Notes: generated by a model from the letters alone, not told the origin. A stretch of DNA of 64,000 nucleotides from Nocardioidaceae bacterium (GCA_017744365.1 JAGIBL010000001.1:1113416-1177415); one strand, 5' to 3'; counted from the first letter of the stretch, positions 48,382-59,122 are shown. Made by a program: numbers and translations.

Positions 48382-50103
48382 CTAGTCCGTGCTCATGTAG
48401 GTGTAGGCACCCCGCCCCAGCGTGGGCGATCCGGTGGACCTGTCGACGTTCGTGATGACGCTGGTCGGCGACGGCGCCCGCGCCTGCGGCTCGGTCCACA
48501 GGATCCCGAAGTCGCGGATGTAGCCCCGGTAGAGGCCCAGGCCCCAGCGCTGCTCGAAGTTCTCGTCGGAGCGGAAGCCGAGGTCGGAGAAGTTGAACGA
48601 CCCCTGCAGCACCGTGGTCGCGTTGGCCTTGCCCCAGACGTTGCCGTAGATCGCCACCCACTTGTCGTGGATGTAGTAGATCGGCTCCTCCTCCTTGTTG
48701 GTCAGCAGGATCTGCCGCATCGGGATCCGGCCGCGCCCGGTCGGGGAGTAGAGCTGGTTCTTGATGCCGTTGCCCATGATCCCGTAGACGATCCGGATGT
48801 CACAGCCCTGGTTCCACAGGGTCCGGACGCGGTTGGCCAGCCAGCGGCCGCGGTTCTGGTACCAGGCGTACATCGCGATCCGGATCTGGGTGCGGCCGTT
48901 CGCGGTGGCAGCGCCGGTGCACTTGACGCCGCGCAGCTGGGTGACCAGGAAGTCGTTCTCCGGGACCGGTGCGCCGCGCGGGTAGAAGAGCAGCTTGCGG
49001 TCCGGGTACGTCTTCTCCACGTACTGCGGGCTCGCCGGCCGGTCCGCGCGCAGCTGGTAGAAGACGTTCAGCGTGTCGTTCCAGACGGCCTGGTTGCGGG
49101 TGACCACCGACATCTGGTTCCACTGCGAGGTCACCGCGAAGTCGGTCAGGTTCGCCGACCCGGTCATCACCACCCACGGCGTGGTCGCCGAGCGGCTGAA
49201 CATGAAGATCTTGGAGTGCATGGTGCCGGAGACACCGCGGCAGGAGTAGACGCACTTGTAGACCCAGCTGCCCTTGTCGCGGCTGATCACGTTGGTGGTG
49301 CCGAACATCCGGCGCAGCGCGTTCCAGTCGGAGACCGCGGGGGTGTTCCGGTTGGAGAGCACGATCTGGACGCTGACGCCGCGCTGCTTGGCCGCGAACA
49401 GCGCGGTGCGGTAGGCGTAGCTGGAGAACGACCAGCTCGCGATCCGGATCTGCCCGCCGTACGGGACGCTGTTGATCGTGCGCAGGATGACGTCGCGGAT
49501 CCGGTACTTGTAGGCCTTGCGGAACGGGTGCGAGAAGTAGGTGCCCTGGACCGGGTTGTAGGAGTCCTTCGGCGGGATCACGACGCGGACGGCGAGCCGG
49601 GCGTTGGCGCCGGTGCCCTTGCTGTCGCGGATGCCGTAGCCGACGTACCGGACGCCCGGCGTGGCGCTCGCCGGTACCCGCACGGTGACCACGCCCGTGC
49701 CTGGGGTGATCGTCGCTGTCCAGCCGGCCGGGACCGAGGTGAGCACGAACGCCGCGAGCGTGGCCCGCGGGCACGGCGTCTTGTTCTCACAGGTGTCGTT
49801 GCGGAGCACGTCGACGCTGACCGCCTTGCCGCGCGCGAGCTGGCCGTAGTCGTCGGCGGCGACGGTCTCCGGTCCGAGGCCGAGCCGGGCCTGACCCGAG
49901 GGCGTCGCCGTCGGGCTCGAGGTCGGTGAGGGCTCCGGTGAGGGCGTCTGTGACGACGTCGTGGCCGGCGTCCCGGACGGCGCCGGGGAAGGCGTGGGCG
50001 ACGGAGTGGGATCCGCGGCCCGGGCCGCGCCGAAGGCGCCCACGAGCAGGCTCGCCACGAGTGCGACGACGAGGCTCGCGAGGAGACGCGCATGCCGAGT
50101 CAT
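48382..50103 (-). CDS. secreted phospholipase D-like protein 2
   Basis: A 573-residue exported paralogue of protein 1. After a signal peptide (1-29) comes a Pro/Ser/Thr-rich linker (31-70), an extra beta-sandwich-like domain (about 75-185) absent from protein 1, and then the two PLD domains with TMHSKIFMFS/GSANLTD and YIHDKWVAIYG/GSFNFSD. Again the motif Asp is missing. The linker suggests attachment near the cell wall. ATG 50103 is used, but it lacks a ribosome site; ATG 50124 or TTG 50118, which is 7 bases after AGGGGG, are alternatives. Confidence 0.83.
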   Translation of the reverse strand: MTRHARLLASLVVALVASLLVGAFGAARAADPTPSPTPSPAPSGTPATTSSQTPSPEPSPTSSPTATPSGQARLGLGPETVAADDYGQLARGKAVSVDVLRNDTCENKTPCPRATLAAFVLTSVPAGWTATITPGTGVVTVRVPASATPGVRYVGYGIRDSKGTGANARLAVRVVIPPKDSYNPVQGTYFSHPFRKAYKYRIRDVILRTINSVPYGGQIRIASWSFSSYAYRTALFAAKQRGVSVQIVLSNRNTPAVSDWNALRRMFGTTNVISRDKGSWVYKCVYSCRGVSGTMHSKIFMFSRSATTPWVVMTGSANLTDFAVTSQWNQMSVVTRNQAVWNDTLNVFYQLRADRPASPQYVEKTYPDRKLLFYPRGAPVPENDFLVTQLRGVKCTGAATANGRTQIRIAMYAWYQNRGRWLANRVRTLWNQGCDIRIVYGIMGNGIKNQLYSPTGRGRIPMRQILLTNKEEEPIYYIHDKWVAIYGNVWGKANATTVLQGSFNFSDLGFRSDENFEQRWGLGLYRGYIRDFGILWTEPQARAPSPTSVITNVDRSTGSPTLGRGAYTYMSTD

Positions 50104-50238
50104 GGCGGTGCCGTGCAAGAACATTCCCCCTGGTAGACGGGCGGGTGACCTCCCGAAAGGTCCCGGCAAGATAACACGGTGTGCCCGCTGGAATCCGTGA
50201 TCCGGGCGACCCCGAACGGTCATTTCTTCGGGCCCGCG

Positions 50239-50244
50239 TAACCT
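50239..50244 (+). promoter_or_regulatory. -10 element of dop
   Basis: TAACCT ends 7 bases before the ATG at 50252 and no ribosome site is present. This gives dop-pup-prcB-prcA its own promoter, apart from arc. Confidence 0.5.
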
Positions 50245-50251
50245 TCGCTGC

Positions 50252-51757
50252 ATGACTGTGCGCCGGATCATGGGCACCGAGACCGAGTTCGGGATCTCGG
50301 TGGTGGGCCAGCCGCACGCCAACCCGATGGTGGCCAGCACCAGGCTGGTCAACGCCTACGCCAGCGCCGAGCTGCACGTGCGGCGGGCACGCTGGGACTT
50401 CGAGGAGGAGTCCCCGCTGCGTGATGCCCGCGGCTTCGACATGGCCCGCGAGGTCGCCGACCCGAGCCAGCTCACCGACGAGGACCTCGGGCTGGCCAAC
50501 GTCATCCTCACCAACGGCGCCCGCCTGTACGTCGACCACGCGCACCCGGAGTACTCCACCCCGGAGTGCACCAACCCGCTGGACGTGGTCCGCTGGGACA
50601 AGGCCGGCGAGCAGGTCGCCCTGGACGCCTGCCGGTTCGCCTCGCTGCCGGGCGAGCCGGACATCGTGCTCTACAAGAACAACACCGACAACAAGGGCGC
50701 GTCGTACGGCGCTCACGAGAACTACCTGATGGCCCGGTCCACCCCGTTCGGGGACATCGTGCGGCACCTGGTGCCGTTCTTCGTCTCCCGCCAGGTGGTC
50801 TGCGGAGCCGGCCGGGTCGGCATCGGGCAGGACGGCCGCGAGCACGGGTTCCAGATCTCCCAGCGCGCCGACTTCTTCGAGGTCGAGGTCGGCCTGGAGA
50901 CCACCCTGAAGCGGCCGATCATCAACACCCGCGACGAGCCTCACGCCGACCCGGAGAAGTACCGCCGGCTGCACGTGATCATCGGCGACGCGAACCTCTC
51001 CGAGATCTCCACCTACCTCAAGGTCGGCACCACCGCGCTGGTGCTGGAGATGATCGAGAACCGGTTCATCAAGGACGACCTCGCCGTCGCGCACCCGGTC
51101 GCCTCGCTGCGCGCGGTCTCGCACGACCCGTCGCTGAGCCACCTGCTGCTCCGCGACGACGGCTCCACCCTGACCGCGGTGCAGCTGCAGTGGGAGTACC
51201 TGCACCTGGCCGCGGCCTACCTGGAGCAGAGGTACGGCGCCGACGTGGACCCGGACACCAAGGACGTCATGGAGCGCTGGGCCTCGGTCCTGACCCGGCT
51301 CGAGCGGGACCCGCGCGAGTGCGCCCAGGAGCTGGACTGGGTGGCCAAGCTGAGCCTGCTGGAGTCCTACCGGGACCGCGACGGGCTGGGCTGGGACGAC
51401 GCCAAGCTGCACCTGATCGACCTGCAGTACCACGACCTGCGCCCGGAGAAGGGGCTCTACCACCGGCTGCTGCGGATGGGACGGATGCGGCGGCTGCTCG
51501 ACGACGAGAGCGTGACCACGGCGATGCACGACCCGCCGGACGACACCCGGGCCTACTTCCGCGGCCGCTGCCTGGACAAGTACCCGGACAGCATCGCGGC
51601 CGCGTCCTGGGACTCGGTGATCTTCGACCTGCCCGGCCACGACTCGCTCCAGCGGGTGCCGACCATCGACCCGCTGCGCGGCACCAAGACCCACGTCGGG
51701 GAGCTCATCGACTCCAGCGACACGGCGCTCGCCCTCTTCGCTGCGCTGACCAGGTAG
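50252..51757 (+). CDS. dop: deamidase/depupylase Dop
   Basis: Converts the C-terminal Gln of Pup to Glu and removes Pup from tagged proteins. It is a carboxylate-amine-ligase-like fold of 501 residues. MGTETEFGI supplies the ATP/Mg glutamate, [15 protein letters not shown] and [19 protein letters not shown] the core substrate loops and [23 protein letters not shown] the nucleotide-binding strand. It is paralogous to pafA at 53613. Pup in this genome ends in Gln, so Dop is needed before ligation. Confidence 0.96.
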   Translation: MTVRRIMGTETEFGISVVGQPHANPMVASTRLVNAYASAELHVRRARWDFEEESPLRDARGFDMAREVADPSQLTDEDLGLANVILTNGARLYVDHAHPEYSTPECTNPLDVVRWDKAGEQVALDACRFASLPGEPDIVLYKNNTDNKGASYGAHENYLMARSTPFGDIVRHLVPFFVSRQVVCGAGRVGIGQDGREHGFQISQRADFFEVEVGLETTLKRPIINTRDEPHADPEKYRRLHVIIGDANLSEISTYLKVGTTALVLEMIENRFIKDDLAVAHPVASLRAVSHDPSLSHLLLRDDGSTLTAVQLQWEYLHLAAAYLEQRYGADVDPDTKDVMERWASVLTRLERDPRECAQELDWVAKLSLLESYRDRDGLGWDDAKLHLIDLQYHDLRPEKGLYHRLLRMGRMRRLLDDESVTTAMHDPPDDTRAYFRGRCLDKYPDSIAAASWDSVIFDLPGHDSLQRVPTIDPLRGTKTHVGELIDSSDTALALFAALTR

Positions 51758-51818
51758 CTGTGGATAGGGTCGGGTAGAGGCGCCGCGGGGGCGGCGTCCA
51801 CGGCGGAAGGAGAGGCTG

Positions 51819-52022
51819 ATGGCTCAGGAGCACAAGCAGCCGCGCAAGTCGACCGAGGCCGACGAGCAGGTCGACGAGACCACGGAGGCGTCGGCGGGCG
51901 TCGCCGAGCGCAAGGAGCAGCTCGACGAGGACATCGACGCGATCCTGGACGAGATCGACGACGTCCTGGAGACCAACGCCGAGGACTTCGTGAAGTCGTT
52001 CATCCAGAAGGGTGGCCAGTGA
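51819..52022 (+). CDS. pup: prokaryotic ubiquitin-like protein Pup
   Basis: A 67-residue largely disordered tag. The C-terminal half ([24 protein letters not shown] in part) forms the helix that binds the ARC coiled coil, and the chain ends FIQKGGQ. The final Gln must be deamidated by Dop before PafA links it to lysines. GGAAGGAGAGG precedes the ATG. Its stop overlaps the prcB start by GTGA. Confidence 0.97.
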   Translation: MAQEHKQPRKSTEADEQVDETTEASAGVAERKEQLDEDIDAILDEIDDVLETNAEDFVKSFIQKGGQ

Positions 52023-52852
52023 CCAGCGACGCTCGACTTCCCGAAGCCTTCCTGACCCCAGGCTCCTCCTCGTTCGCGGACTTCGTCGGCGAGGTCGCCC
52101 CCGAGCTGCTGCCCTCGCGACGGGCGCTGCCGCAGGGCAGTGCCGCCGAGCTGGCCCCGCACGCGACCACGATCGTCGCGGCGACCTTCGCCGGCGGCGT
52201 GGTGATGGCCGGTGACCGGCGCGCCACGATGGGCAACGTGATCGCCCAGCGCGACATCGAGAAGGTCTTCCCGGCCGACGAGTTCTCCTGCGTCGGCATC
52301 GCCGGCACCGCGGGTCTCGCGGTCGAGATGGTCCGGCTCTTCCAGACCGAGCTCGAGCACTACGAGAAGATCGAGGGAACCACGCTCTCGATGGACGGCA
52401 AGGCCAACCGGCTCTCCGCGCTGATCCGCGGCAACCTCGCGATGGCGATGCAGGGCCTCGCCGTCGTGCCGCTGTTCGCCGGCTACGACCTGCGCACCGG
52501 CCAGGGCCGGATCTTCAGCTACGACGTGACCGGCGGGCGCTACGAGGAGACCGCGTTCCACTCGGTCGGCTCCGGCTCGGTGTTCGCCCGTGGCTCGCTC
52601 AAGAAGCTGTACCGCGACGACCTCTCGGCCACCGAGTGCGCCACCGCCGCGATCCAGGCCCTGTACGACGCCGCCGACGACGACTCGGCCACCGGCGGTC
52701 CCGACCTGGCCCGGCGGATCTTCCCGGTCGTGCACGTCATCACCGGCTCGGGCCAGGAGCGGCTCAGCGAGGCCGCCGTGGCCGAGATCGCCGACGCGGT
52801 CGTTGCCGGCCGGATGCTGCGTCCCGACGGCCCGGCCGCGGCCCTGAACTGA
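52019..52852 (+). CDS. prcB: 20S proteasome beta subunit
   Basis: The catalytic subunit of the proteasome. A propeptide of 49 residues ends in His-Ala, and the mature chain begins at Thr50 ([19 protein letters not shown]), the N-terminal nucleophile. The Asp in GDRR and the Lys at about 82 (DIEKVFPAD) complete the site. Most relatives have Gly just before the Thr, and here it is Ala. The GTG start overlaps pup. Confidence 0.95.
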   Translation: MTSDARLPEAFLTPGSSSFADFVGEVAPELLPSRRALPQGSAAELAPHATTIVAATFAGGVVMAGDRRATMGNVIAQRDIEKVFPADEFSCVGIAGTAGLAVEMVRLFQTELEHYEKIEGTTLSMDGKANRLSALIRGNLAMAMQGLAVVPLFAGYDLRTGQGRIFSYDVTGGRYEETAFHSVGSGSVFARGSLKKLYRDDLSATECATAAIQALYDAADDDSATGGPDLARRIFPVVHVITGSGQERLSEAAVAEIADAVVAGRMLRPDGPAAALN

Positions 52853-52862
52853 GGTTTTGAGC

Positions 52863-53558
52863 ATGTCGATGCCGTTCTACGTCAGCCCTGAGCAGCTCAT
52901 GCGCGACCGGGCGGACTTCGCCCGCAAGGGCATCGCCCGGGGCCGCTCGGTCGCCGCGGTCCAGTACGCCGACGGCGTGCTGTTCGTCAGCGAGAACCCG
53001 TCCCAGGCGCTGCACAAGGTCTCCGAGATCTACGACCGGATCGCCTTCGCCGCGGTCGGGCGCTACAACGAGTTCGAGAACCTGCGCATCGCCGGCGTCC
53101 GGCTGGCCGACCTGCGCGGCTACTCCTACGACCGCCGCGACGTCACCGGCCGCGGGCTGGCCAACGCCTACGCCCAGACCCTCGGCACGATCTTCTCCTC
53201 GGGCGGCGAGAAGCCCTACGAGGTGGAGATCTTCGTGGCCGAGGTGGGCGACGCCGCCGCGGACGACCAGATCTTCCGGCTCACCTACGACGGCCAGGTC
53301 GCCGACGAGCACGACTACGCGGCGATGGGCGGGGAGGCCGAGGCGGTCTCCACGCACCTCAAGGAGCACTTCACCCCGGGCCTGTCCCTGGAGGACGCGG
53401 TCCGGCTCGCGGTCAAGGCCCTCGGGCACACCGAGACAGGTGACCGGACGATCCCAGCCGACGACCTCGAGGTGGCGGCGCTGGACCGGACCCGGACCCA
53501 GCCCCGGAAGTTCCGCCGGTTGCCGCTGGCCAAGCTCGAGGAGATCCTCGGCTCCTGA
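52863..53558 (+). CDS. prcA: 20S proteasome alpha subunit
   Basis: Forms the outer, gated rings of the proteasome and receives ARC. A 231-residue subunit with the typical N-terminus [25 protein letters not shown], whose first residues gate the pore. [19 protein letters not shown] and [12 protein letters not shown] follow the family. ATG 52863 lies 8 bases after GAGG; TTG 52857 would add two residues. It is 10 bases from prcB. Confidence 0.95.
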   Translation: MSMPFYVSPEQLMRDRADFARKGIARGRSVAAVQYADGVLFVSENPSQALHKVSEIYDRIAFAAVGRYNEFENLRIAGVRLADLRGYSYDRRDVTGRGLANAYAQTLGTIFSSGGEKPYEVEIFVAEVGDAAADDQIFRLTYDGQVADEHDYAAMGGEAEAVSTHLKEHFTPGLSLEDAVRLAVKALGHTETGDRTIPADDLEVAALDRTRTQPRKFRRLPLAKLEEILGS

Positions 53559-53599
53559 ATCACCGGGCCGATTGCGGTCCGTTTCGCCCGCCCACCACC

Positions 53600-53605
53600 T
53601 AGGCT
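53600..53605 (+). promoter_or_regulatory. -10 element of pafA
   Basis: TAGGCT ends 7 bases before the GTG at 53613, with no ribosome site, suggesting a separate leaderless transcript for pafA. Confidence 0.5.
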
Positions 53606-53612
53606 GGTTTTC

Positions 53613-54974
53613 GTGGACCGGCGGATCTTCGGGATCGAGAACGAGTACGGCGTCACCTGCACCTTCAAGGGGCAGCGGCGTCTGTCGCCGGACGAGGTCG
53701 CGCGCTACCTGTTCCGCAAGGTGGTCTCCTGGGGGCGCAGCAGCAACGTCTTCCTGCGCAACGGCGCCCGGCTCTATCTCGACGTGGGCAGCCACCCCGA
53801 GTACGCCACCCCCGAGTGCGACGACATCGTCGACCTCGTCACCCACGACAAGGCCGGCGAGCGGATCCTCGAGGGCCTGCTCGTCGACGCCGAGCGGCGG
53901 CTGCACGACGAGGGCATCTCCGGTGACGTGTACCTGTTCAAGAACAACACCGACTCGGCCGGCAACTCCTACGGCTGCCACGAGAACTACCTGGTCAGCC
54001 GCAGCGGTGAGTTCAGCAAGCTCGCCGACGTGCTGATCCCGTTCCTGGTCACCCGCCAGGTCATCTGCGGCGCCGGCAAGGTCACCCAGACACCGCGCGG
54101 GGCGTCGTACTCGCTGAGCCAGCGGGCCGAGCACATCTGGGAGGGCGTCTCCAGCGCGACCACCCGCTCGCGGCCGATCATCAACACCCGCGACGAGCCG
54201 CACGCCGACGCCGAGCGGTTCCGCCGGCTGCACGTCATCGTGGGCGACTCGAACATGAGCGAGACCACCACCATGCTCAAGGTGGCCACCTGCGACCTGG
54301 TGCTGCGGATGATCGAGGAGGGGGTCGTGATGCGCGACCTCACCCTGGAGAACCCGATCCGCGCGATCCGGGAGATCTCCCACGACATCACCGGCCGCCG
54401 CAAGGTGCTGCTCGCCAACGGCCGCGAGGCCAGCGTGCTCGACATCCAGGGGGAGTACCTGACCCGGGTCCGCGACTTCGTGGACCGCCGCGAGCTGCGC
54501 ACCCCGACCGTGCAGAAGGCGCTGGACCTGTGGGAGCGCGGTCTCAAGGCGGTCGAGTCCGGCGACCTGTCCCTGGTCGAGCGCGAGATCGACTGGGTCA
54601 TCAAGTGGCGGCTCATCGAGCGCTACCGGGCCCAGCACGACCTGCCGCTGGGACACCCGCGGATCGCGCAGCTCGACCTGGCCTACCACGACATCCACCG
54701 CGACCGCGGCCTGTTCTACCTGCTCGAGAAGCGCGGAGCGGTGGCGCGCGTGACCAACGACCTCAAGATCTTCCAGGCCAAGTCGGTGCCGCCGCAGAGC
54801 ACCCGGGCCAGGCTGCGCGGCAACTTCATCAAGCGCGCCCAGGAGCGCCGCCGCGACTTCACCGTCGACTGGGTGCACCTCAAGCTCAACGACCAGGCGC
54901 AGCGGACCGTGCTGTGCAAGGACCCGTTCCGCTCCCACGACGAGCGGGTCGAGCGCCTGATCGACGGCATGTAG
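53613..54974 (+). CDS. pafA: Pup-protein ligase PafA
   Basis: Joins the C-terminal Glu of Pup to lysines of target proteins using ATP. It has 453 residues and the same fold as Dop. [11 protein letters not shown] gives the Mg glutamate, [18 protein letters not shown] the catalytic Asp loop, [20 protein letters not shown] the core, and [23 protein letters not shown] the nucleotide site. The C-terminal small domain (about 400-453) should bind Pup. GTG 53613 is supported by the -10 box 7 bases upstream. Confidence 0.96.
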   Translation: MDRRIFGIENEYGVTCTFKGQRRLSPDEVARYLFRKVVSWGRSSNVFLRNGARLYLDVGSHPEYATPECDDIVDLVTHDKAGERILEGLLVDAERRLHDEGISGDVYLFKNNTDSAGNSYGCHENYLVSRSGEFSKLADVLIPFLVTRQVICGAGKVTQTPRGASYSLSQRAEHIWEGVSSATTRSRPIINTRDEPHADAERFRRLHVIVGDSNMSETTTMLKVATCDLVLRMIEEGVVMRDLTLENPIRAIREISHDITGRRKVLLANGREASVLDIQGEYLTRVRDFVDRRELRTPTVQKALDLWERGLKAVESGDLSLVEREIDWVIKWRLIERYRAQHDLPLGHPRIAQLDLAYHDIHRDRGLFYLLEKRGAVARVTNDLKIFQAKSVPPQSTRARLRGNFIKRAQERRRDFTVDWVHLKLNDQAQRTVLCKDPFRSHDERVERLIDGM

Positions 54975-54977
54975 CCT
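54972..54977 (+). promoter_or_regulatory. -10 element of the FKBP gene, overlapping the pafA stop
   Basis: TAGCCT begins with the TAG stop codon of pafA and ends 8 bases before the GTG at 54986. Confidence 0.45.
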
Positions 54978-54985
54978 CGGCCCAC

Positions 54986-55927
54986 GTGACCCGACGCCTC
55001 CTCGCCGCGCTGCTCGCAGTGCTGCTGGTGACGGGCTGCAGCGGCTCGGTCGGCAAGGACGGGATCCGCTCCGCCGAGGGCTCGATCACCGGGCTGACGG
55101 TCGCCGGCGAGGTCGGGGTCGCGCCCGTCGTACGGATGGCGCCGCCGCTGAGGGTCGACGAGACCCGCAGCGAGACCGTCGTCGCCGGCACCGGCGCTCC
55201 CGTGGTCGTCGACCAGCTGTTCGTGCTGCAGCTGACCATGTACGACGCGCGCACCGGCGCCAAGGCGATCTCCACCTACGACCCGGGCCAGACCGCGATG
55301 GCGGTCAAGAACACCTCCGGGACGCTGTTCCCGGCGCTGGCCGACGCGCTGGTCGGGCAGCGGCAGGGCAGCCGCCTGGTGATGACGCTGACCAGCGAGG
55401 ACGGGTACGGCGACAGCGGCGCGCCGCAGTACGGCATCGAGGCCGGCGACGCCCTGGTCCTCGTCGCCGACGTCGTCTCGGTGCCGCCGACCGAGGTGCT
55501 GCCCTCGGTCACCGGCGCGACGAGGGCTCTGGCCGGCCTGCCGAGGGTCGTACTGGAGGCCGGGGTGCCGCGCGGGCTGGACTTCACCGGCGCGCGCCGG
55601 CCGGCGGGCCTCGTCGTGCGGACCCTGATCGCGGGGGACGGACCCCCGGTGCGCGACGACAGCCTGGTCACGCTGCGCTCGCTCGGACAGGTGTGGGGGA
55701 GTCGCGACCCGTTCGACGACACCTTCGCCAAGGAGCCGATCCTGGTGCCGGTCGGCGTCGGGCAGGTGGTGGCCGCGTGGGACCGCGCCCTGACCGGCGT
55801 ACGACGGGGCAGCCGGCTGCTGGTGGTGGCGCCGCCCCGGCTGGCCTTCGAGCACGCCGGGAGGCCGCCACTGATCCCGCCCGATGCGACGATCGGGTAC
55901 GTGATCGACGTTCTCGGCGTGAGCTGA
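54986..55927 (+). CDS. FKBP-type peptidyl-prolyl isomerase lipoprotein
   Basis: A 313-residue exported lipoprotein with a signal peptide ending in the lipobox VTGC (Cys18). Two diverged FKBP domains can be traced. The first is at about 45-165 (AGTGAPVVVDQLFVLQ, LVGQRQGSRLVMTL, EDGYGDSGAPQYGI) and the second at about 185-313 (IAGDGPPVRDDSLVTL, LTGVRRGSRLLVVAPP, PPDATIGYVIDVLGV). It probably assists folding of exported proteins. The gene sits between pafA and pafBC in many actinobacteria. Confidence 0.87.
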   Translation: MTRRLLAALLAVLLVTGCSGSVGKDGIRSAEGSITGLTVAGEVGVAPVVRMAPPLRVDETRSETVVAGTGAPVVVDQLFVLQLTMYDARTGAKAISTYDPGQTAMAVKNTSGTLFPALADALVGQRQGSRLVMTLTSEDGYGDSGAPQYGIEAGDALVLVADVVSVPPTEVLPSVTGATRALAGLPRVVLEAGVPRGLDFTGARRPAGLVVRTLIAGDGPPVRDDSLVTLRSLGQVWGSRDPFDDTFAKEPILVPVGVGQVVAAWDRALTGVRRGSRLLVVAPPRLAFEHAGRPPLIPPDATIGYVIDVLGVS

Positions 55928-55984
55928 GCTCGTCGTTCGTCCCGGGATGGTAGGAAGGCACGCGCGAGCAGGAAGGAGCACGGC

Positions 55985-56983
55985 ATGACCGCGTCGAAGT
56001 CCGAGCGGCTGATGAACCTGGTCATCATGCTGCTCGTCTCGCGCACCTACGTGACCAAGGAGCGCATCCGCGAGGTCATCGAGGGCTACCGGGACGCCTC
56101 CGACGAGGCCTTCGAGAAGATGTTCGAGCGCGACAAGGCGGAGCTGCGCGCGCTGGGCATCCCGATCGAGCTCGGCTACGTCGACAAGTTCTTCGAGGAC
56201 GAGCAGGGCTACCGGGTGGCCCGCGACGCCTTCGAGCTGCCCGAGCTCAACCTGGAGCCCGACGAGGTCGCCGTCCTCGGGCTGGCCGCCCGGGTCTGGC
56301 AGCACGCCGGCCTGGCCTCGGCCACCTCCAACGCCCTGGTCAAGCTCCGCGCCGCCGGGTACGACGTCGACCGCGACGCCCTGGACGCGCTGCAGCCCCG
56401 GGTCGAGGTCGACGAGCCCGCGTTCGACGCGATGTGGGGCTTCACGATCAGCAGGACGCCGGTGCGGTTCGGCTACCGGCGCCCCGGTGACAACGAGACC
56501 CGGGAGCGGCACCTGCAGCCCTGGGGCGTGGTCACCTCGCGGGAGCGCTGGTACGTGCTGGGCTTCGACACCGACCGTGACGGCGTCCGGATGTTCCGGC
56601 TCAGCCGCATCGAGGGGGACGTCGTCGCCGACGGCCGGCCGGGATCGTTCGAGGTGCCACCCGGCACGGACGTCCGGGCGCTGGCCTCCAGCCTGGCGCC
56701 GCGGCGGCCGGGCAGCGAGGCCGTGGTACTCGCTCGCAAGGGCAGTGCCGAGATGCTGCGCCGGCGGGCCCGCGAGGTCACCGGCCCGGTGACCGGACCT
56801 GACGGTGTCGAGGGCTGGGACCGGCTGACCGTGACGATGTACTCCGCCGACCAGCTCGCCGAGGACGTGGTCTCCCACCTGGGCGACGTGGTCGCGGTCG
56901 AGCCGCCGGCGCTGGTCGAGGGCGTGGTCCGGCGTCTCACCCAGGTCGCCGAGGCCTCCGAGAGCGACGGGAGCGCCGCATGA
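55985..56983 (+). CDS. pafB: WYL-domain regulator PafB
   Basis: Half of the PafBC heterodimer, an activator of the main mycobacterial DNA-damage response. An N-terminal winged helix (about 5-80, [25 protein letters not shown]) is followed by a WYL domain (about 140-235), where the normal Trp-Tyr-Leu reads RWYVLGFD, and a WCX domain. GCAGGAAGGAG lies 7 bases before the ATG. It overlaps pafC by ATGA, as expected for partners made together. Confidence 0.93.
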   Translation: MTASKSERLMNLVIMLLVSRTYVTKERIREVIEGYRDASDEAFEKMFERDKAELRALGIPIELGYVDKFFEDEQGYRVARDAFELPELNLEPDEVAVLGLAARVWQHAGLASATSNALVKLRAAGYDVDRDALDALQPRVEVDEPAFDAMWGFTISRTPVRFGYRRPGDNETRERHLQPWGVVTSRERWYVLGFDTDRDGVRMFRLSRIEGDVVADGRPGSFEVPPGTDVRALASSLAPRRPGSEAVVLARKGSAEMLRRRAREVTGPVTGPDGVEGWDRLTVTMYSADQLAEDVVSHLGDVVAVEPPALVEGVVRRLTQVAEASESDGSAA

Positions 56984-57996
56984 GCGGGGCCTCCACCAAG
57001 GACCAGCTGACCCGGCTGCTCGCGCTGGCGCCGTACCTGCAGAAGCGCGGCGAGGTGCCCCTCCACGAGGTCGCCGCCGACTTCGGGGTCACCCCGGAGC
57101 AGATGCTCAAGGACCTGCGGGTGCTGTACATGTGCGGGCTGCCCGGGTTCGGTCCGGCCGAGCTGATCGACATCAACGTGGAGTCGCTGCTCGACGACCC
57201 GGACGGCATCGTCCGGATCGACAACGCCGACTTCCTGGCCCGGCCGCTGCGGCTGGGCTCCAACGAGGCATCCGCGCTGATCGTGGCGCTACGGGCGCTG
57301 CTCGACGCCAGTCCGGAGGCCTCCCGCGAGGTCGTCGAGCGCACCCTGGCCAAGCTCGAGGCCGCCACCGAAGCCGGCTCGACGCCGCTGGTCGAGGTGC
57401 AGCTGACCGAGTCGCGCCCCGCCGTCCGGGCCGCCCGCGCGCAGCTGGACCGGGCTCTGGAGGGCGACCGGCAGGTGCGTCTGGAGTACTACGTGCCGAC
57501 CCGCGACGAGACCACCGAGCGGGTGGTCGACCCGATCGCGGTGCTGCGCCGCGACGGCCGCACCTACCTGGACGCCTGGTGCCATCTCGCCGACGACCGG
57601 CGGCTCTTCCGGGTGGACCGGATCACCGCCGCCGAGGTGCTCGACAGCCCGCGCGAGACCGGCGACCTGGAGCCGCGGGACCTCTCCGAGGGGCTCTTCG
57701 AGGCCGGGCCCGACGACGTCGAGGTGCGGTTGCGGCTGGCGCCGTGGATGCGCTGGTTCGCCGAGTACTACCCGGTGCTGGAGACCACCGAGACCGGCGA
57801 CGGCGGGCTCGAGGTCCGGCTCGCGGTGGCCGACGAGCGGTGGCTGCTCCGGCTCGCGCTCCGCTTCGGCGACGGGCTGCGTGTGGTGACCCCGGAAGGC
57901 CTCGCGGCCCGGGTCGGAGACGTTGCCCGAGATGCCCTCCGCTTGCAGGAGGCCACGGCGTACGATGGCGGCGACAGCAGCACCCGGACGGAATGA
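56980..57996 (+). CDS. pafC: WYL-domain regulator PafC
   Basis: The second subunit of PafBC. A 338-residue protein: winged helix at about 5-80 ([29 protein letters not shown] in outline), WYL domain at about 150-225 with [24 protein letters not shown], and a C-terminal WCX domain ([14 protein letters not shown]). The binding of single-stranded DNA by WYL domains is known for the family. The last bases overlap the possible early start of tatA. Confidence 0.93.
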   Translation: MSGASTKDQLTRLLALAPYLQKRGEVPLHEVAADFGVTPEQMLKDLRVLYMCGLPGFGPAELIDINVESLLDDPDGIVRIDNADFLARPLRLGSNEASALIVALRALLDASPEASREVVERTLAKLEAATEAGSTPLVEVQLTESRPAVRAARAQLDRALEGDRQVRLEYYVPTRDETTERVVDPIAVLRRDGRTYLDAWCHLADDRRLFRVDRITAAEVLDSPRETGDLEPRDLSEGLFEAGPDDVEVRLRLAPWMRWFAEYYPVLETTETGDGGLEVRLAVADERWLLRLALRFGDGLRVVTPEGLAARVGDVARDALRLQEATAYDGGDSSTRTE

Positions 57997-58004
57997 GGCA
58001 AGCT

Positions 58005-58250
58005 GTGTTCAGAGGCGGGATCGGAGCACCCGAGATCATCTTGATCCTCGCGGTGGTCGTGCTGCTCTTCGGGGCGAAGAAGCTCCCCGAGCTCGCGCGC
58101 GGGTCGGGACGTGCGCTGCGCATCTTCAAGGCCGAGACCAAGGGCCTGATCGACGACGAGGATGAGGCCACGCCGAAGCCGATCCAGGCCCGCGAGGCCG
58201 AGCAGGAGAGCCCGGCCGAGGCAGAGCGCCGGGCCGACACGGCCGACTGA
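58005..58250 (+). CDS. tatA: Sec-independent translocase subunit TatA
   Basis: An 81-residue subunit that forms the protein-conducting patch for folded proteins. One membrane helix ([15 protein letters not shown]) and the hinge [21 protein letters not shown] lead into an amphipathic helix and an acidic tail. GTG 58005 lies 7 bases after GAGG. ATG 57993, overlapping the pafC stop by ATGA, would add four residues and is a fair alternative. Confidence 0.92.
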   Translation: MFRGGIGAPEIILILAVVVLLFGAKKLPELARGSGRALRIFKAETKGLIDDEDEATPKPIQAREAEQESPAEAERRADTAD

Positions 58251-58270
58251 CCCACACCGGCACGGCGTCC

Positions 58271-59122
58271 ATGTCGTCCCTCGGGGCTGTCGTCAGCCTG
58301 TTCCGGATCAAGCCCCACCAGCCTGTCGGCGAGGGCGGCCGGATGGCCCTGGCCGACCACTTCCGTGAGCTGCGCGCGCGGCTGCTGCGCTCGCTGGCTG
58401 TCTTCGTCGTCCTGACGATTGCGGCGTTCTTCGTCTATGACCAGCTGCTCGACATCATCACGCAGCCCTACTTCGACGCTGTCGACATGCTCGGCGGCCG
58501 GGCGAAGGCGAACACTGAGATCTACATCTCGGGCATCGCCGGCGGCCTGATGCTGCAGCTCAAGCTGTGCACCTTGGCCGGTGTCGTGGCGAGCAGCCCG
58601 TTCTGGCTGTACCAGGTATGGGCGTTCGTGCTGCCCGGACTGCACCGCAGCGAGCGGCGCTGGACCCGCATCTTCGTGGCGGTCGCCGGACCGCTCTTCT
58701 TCCTGGGCGTGGCCGTCGGCTACTACGTGCTCCCCAAGGGCATGCAGGTCCTGATCTCGTTCAACCCGGACGGCTTCCAGAACCTCAACGACTTCAACGA
58801 CTTCTTCTCGTTCACCGTGCGGATGCTGCTGGTGTTCGGCATCTCCTTCGAGATCCCGTTCTTCGTGGTCCTGCTGAACCTGGCCGGTGTCGTCTCAGGC
58901 GCCTCGCTGGCGAAGCACCGCTCCTGGATCGTCCTGGGCACGTTCATCTTCGCCGCGGTGGCGACGCCGTCGACCGACCCCTGGTCGATGCTCCTGCTCG
59001 CCCTGCCGATGACCGTGCTGTTCCTCATCTCCGAGGTGATCGCCCGGTTCGTCGACCGCCGCCGCCGGAAGGCGAACGCCGCGCAGGACGCCTGGGACGA
59101 CGACGCCGCCTCCCCCCTCTAA
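58271..59122 (+). CDS. tatC: Sec-independent translocase subunit TatC
   Basis: A 283-residue receptor for twin-arginine signal peptides with six membrane helices. DHFRELRARLLRS carries the conserved signal-binding Glu and WLYQVWAFVLPGL the second conserved loop. The tail is charged (RRRRKANAAQ). It lies 20 bases after tatA; no tatB is seen here, so TatA may serve both functions or tatB lies elsewhere. Its stop TAA is part of the next gene's -10 box. Confidence 0.95.
   Translation: MSSLGAVVSLFRIKPHQPVGEGGRMALADHFRELRARLLRSLAVFVVLTIAAFFVYDQLLDIITQPYFDAVDMLGGRAKANTEIYISGIAGGLMLQLKLCTLAGVVASSPFWLYQVWAFVLPGLHRSERRWTRIFVAVAGPLFFLGVAVGYYVLPKGMQVLISFNPDGFQNLNDFNDFFSFTVRMLLVFGISFEIPFFVVLLNLAGVVSGASLAKHRSWIVLGTFIFAAVATPSTDPWSMLLLALPMTVLFLISEVIARFVDRRRRKANAAQDAWDDDAASPL

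Noticed and set aside
49920-50010. Repeat-like Pro/Ser/Thr stretch as a nucleotide repeat
   Set aside because: It is a protein linker in the second PLD-like protein; the DNA units are not regular enough to be a tandem repeat.
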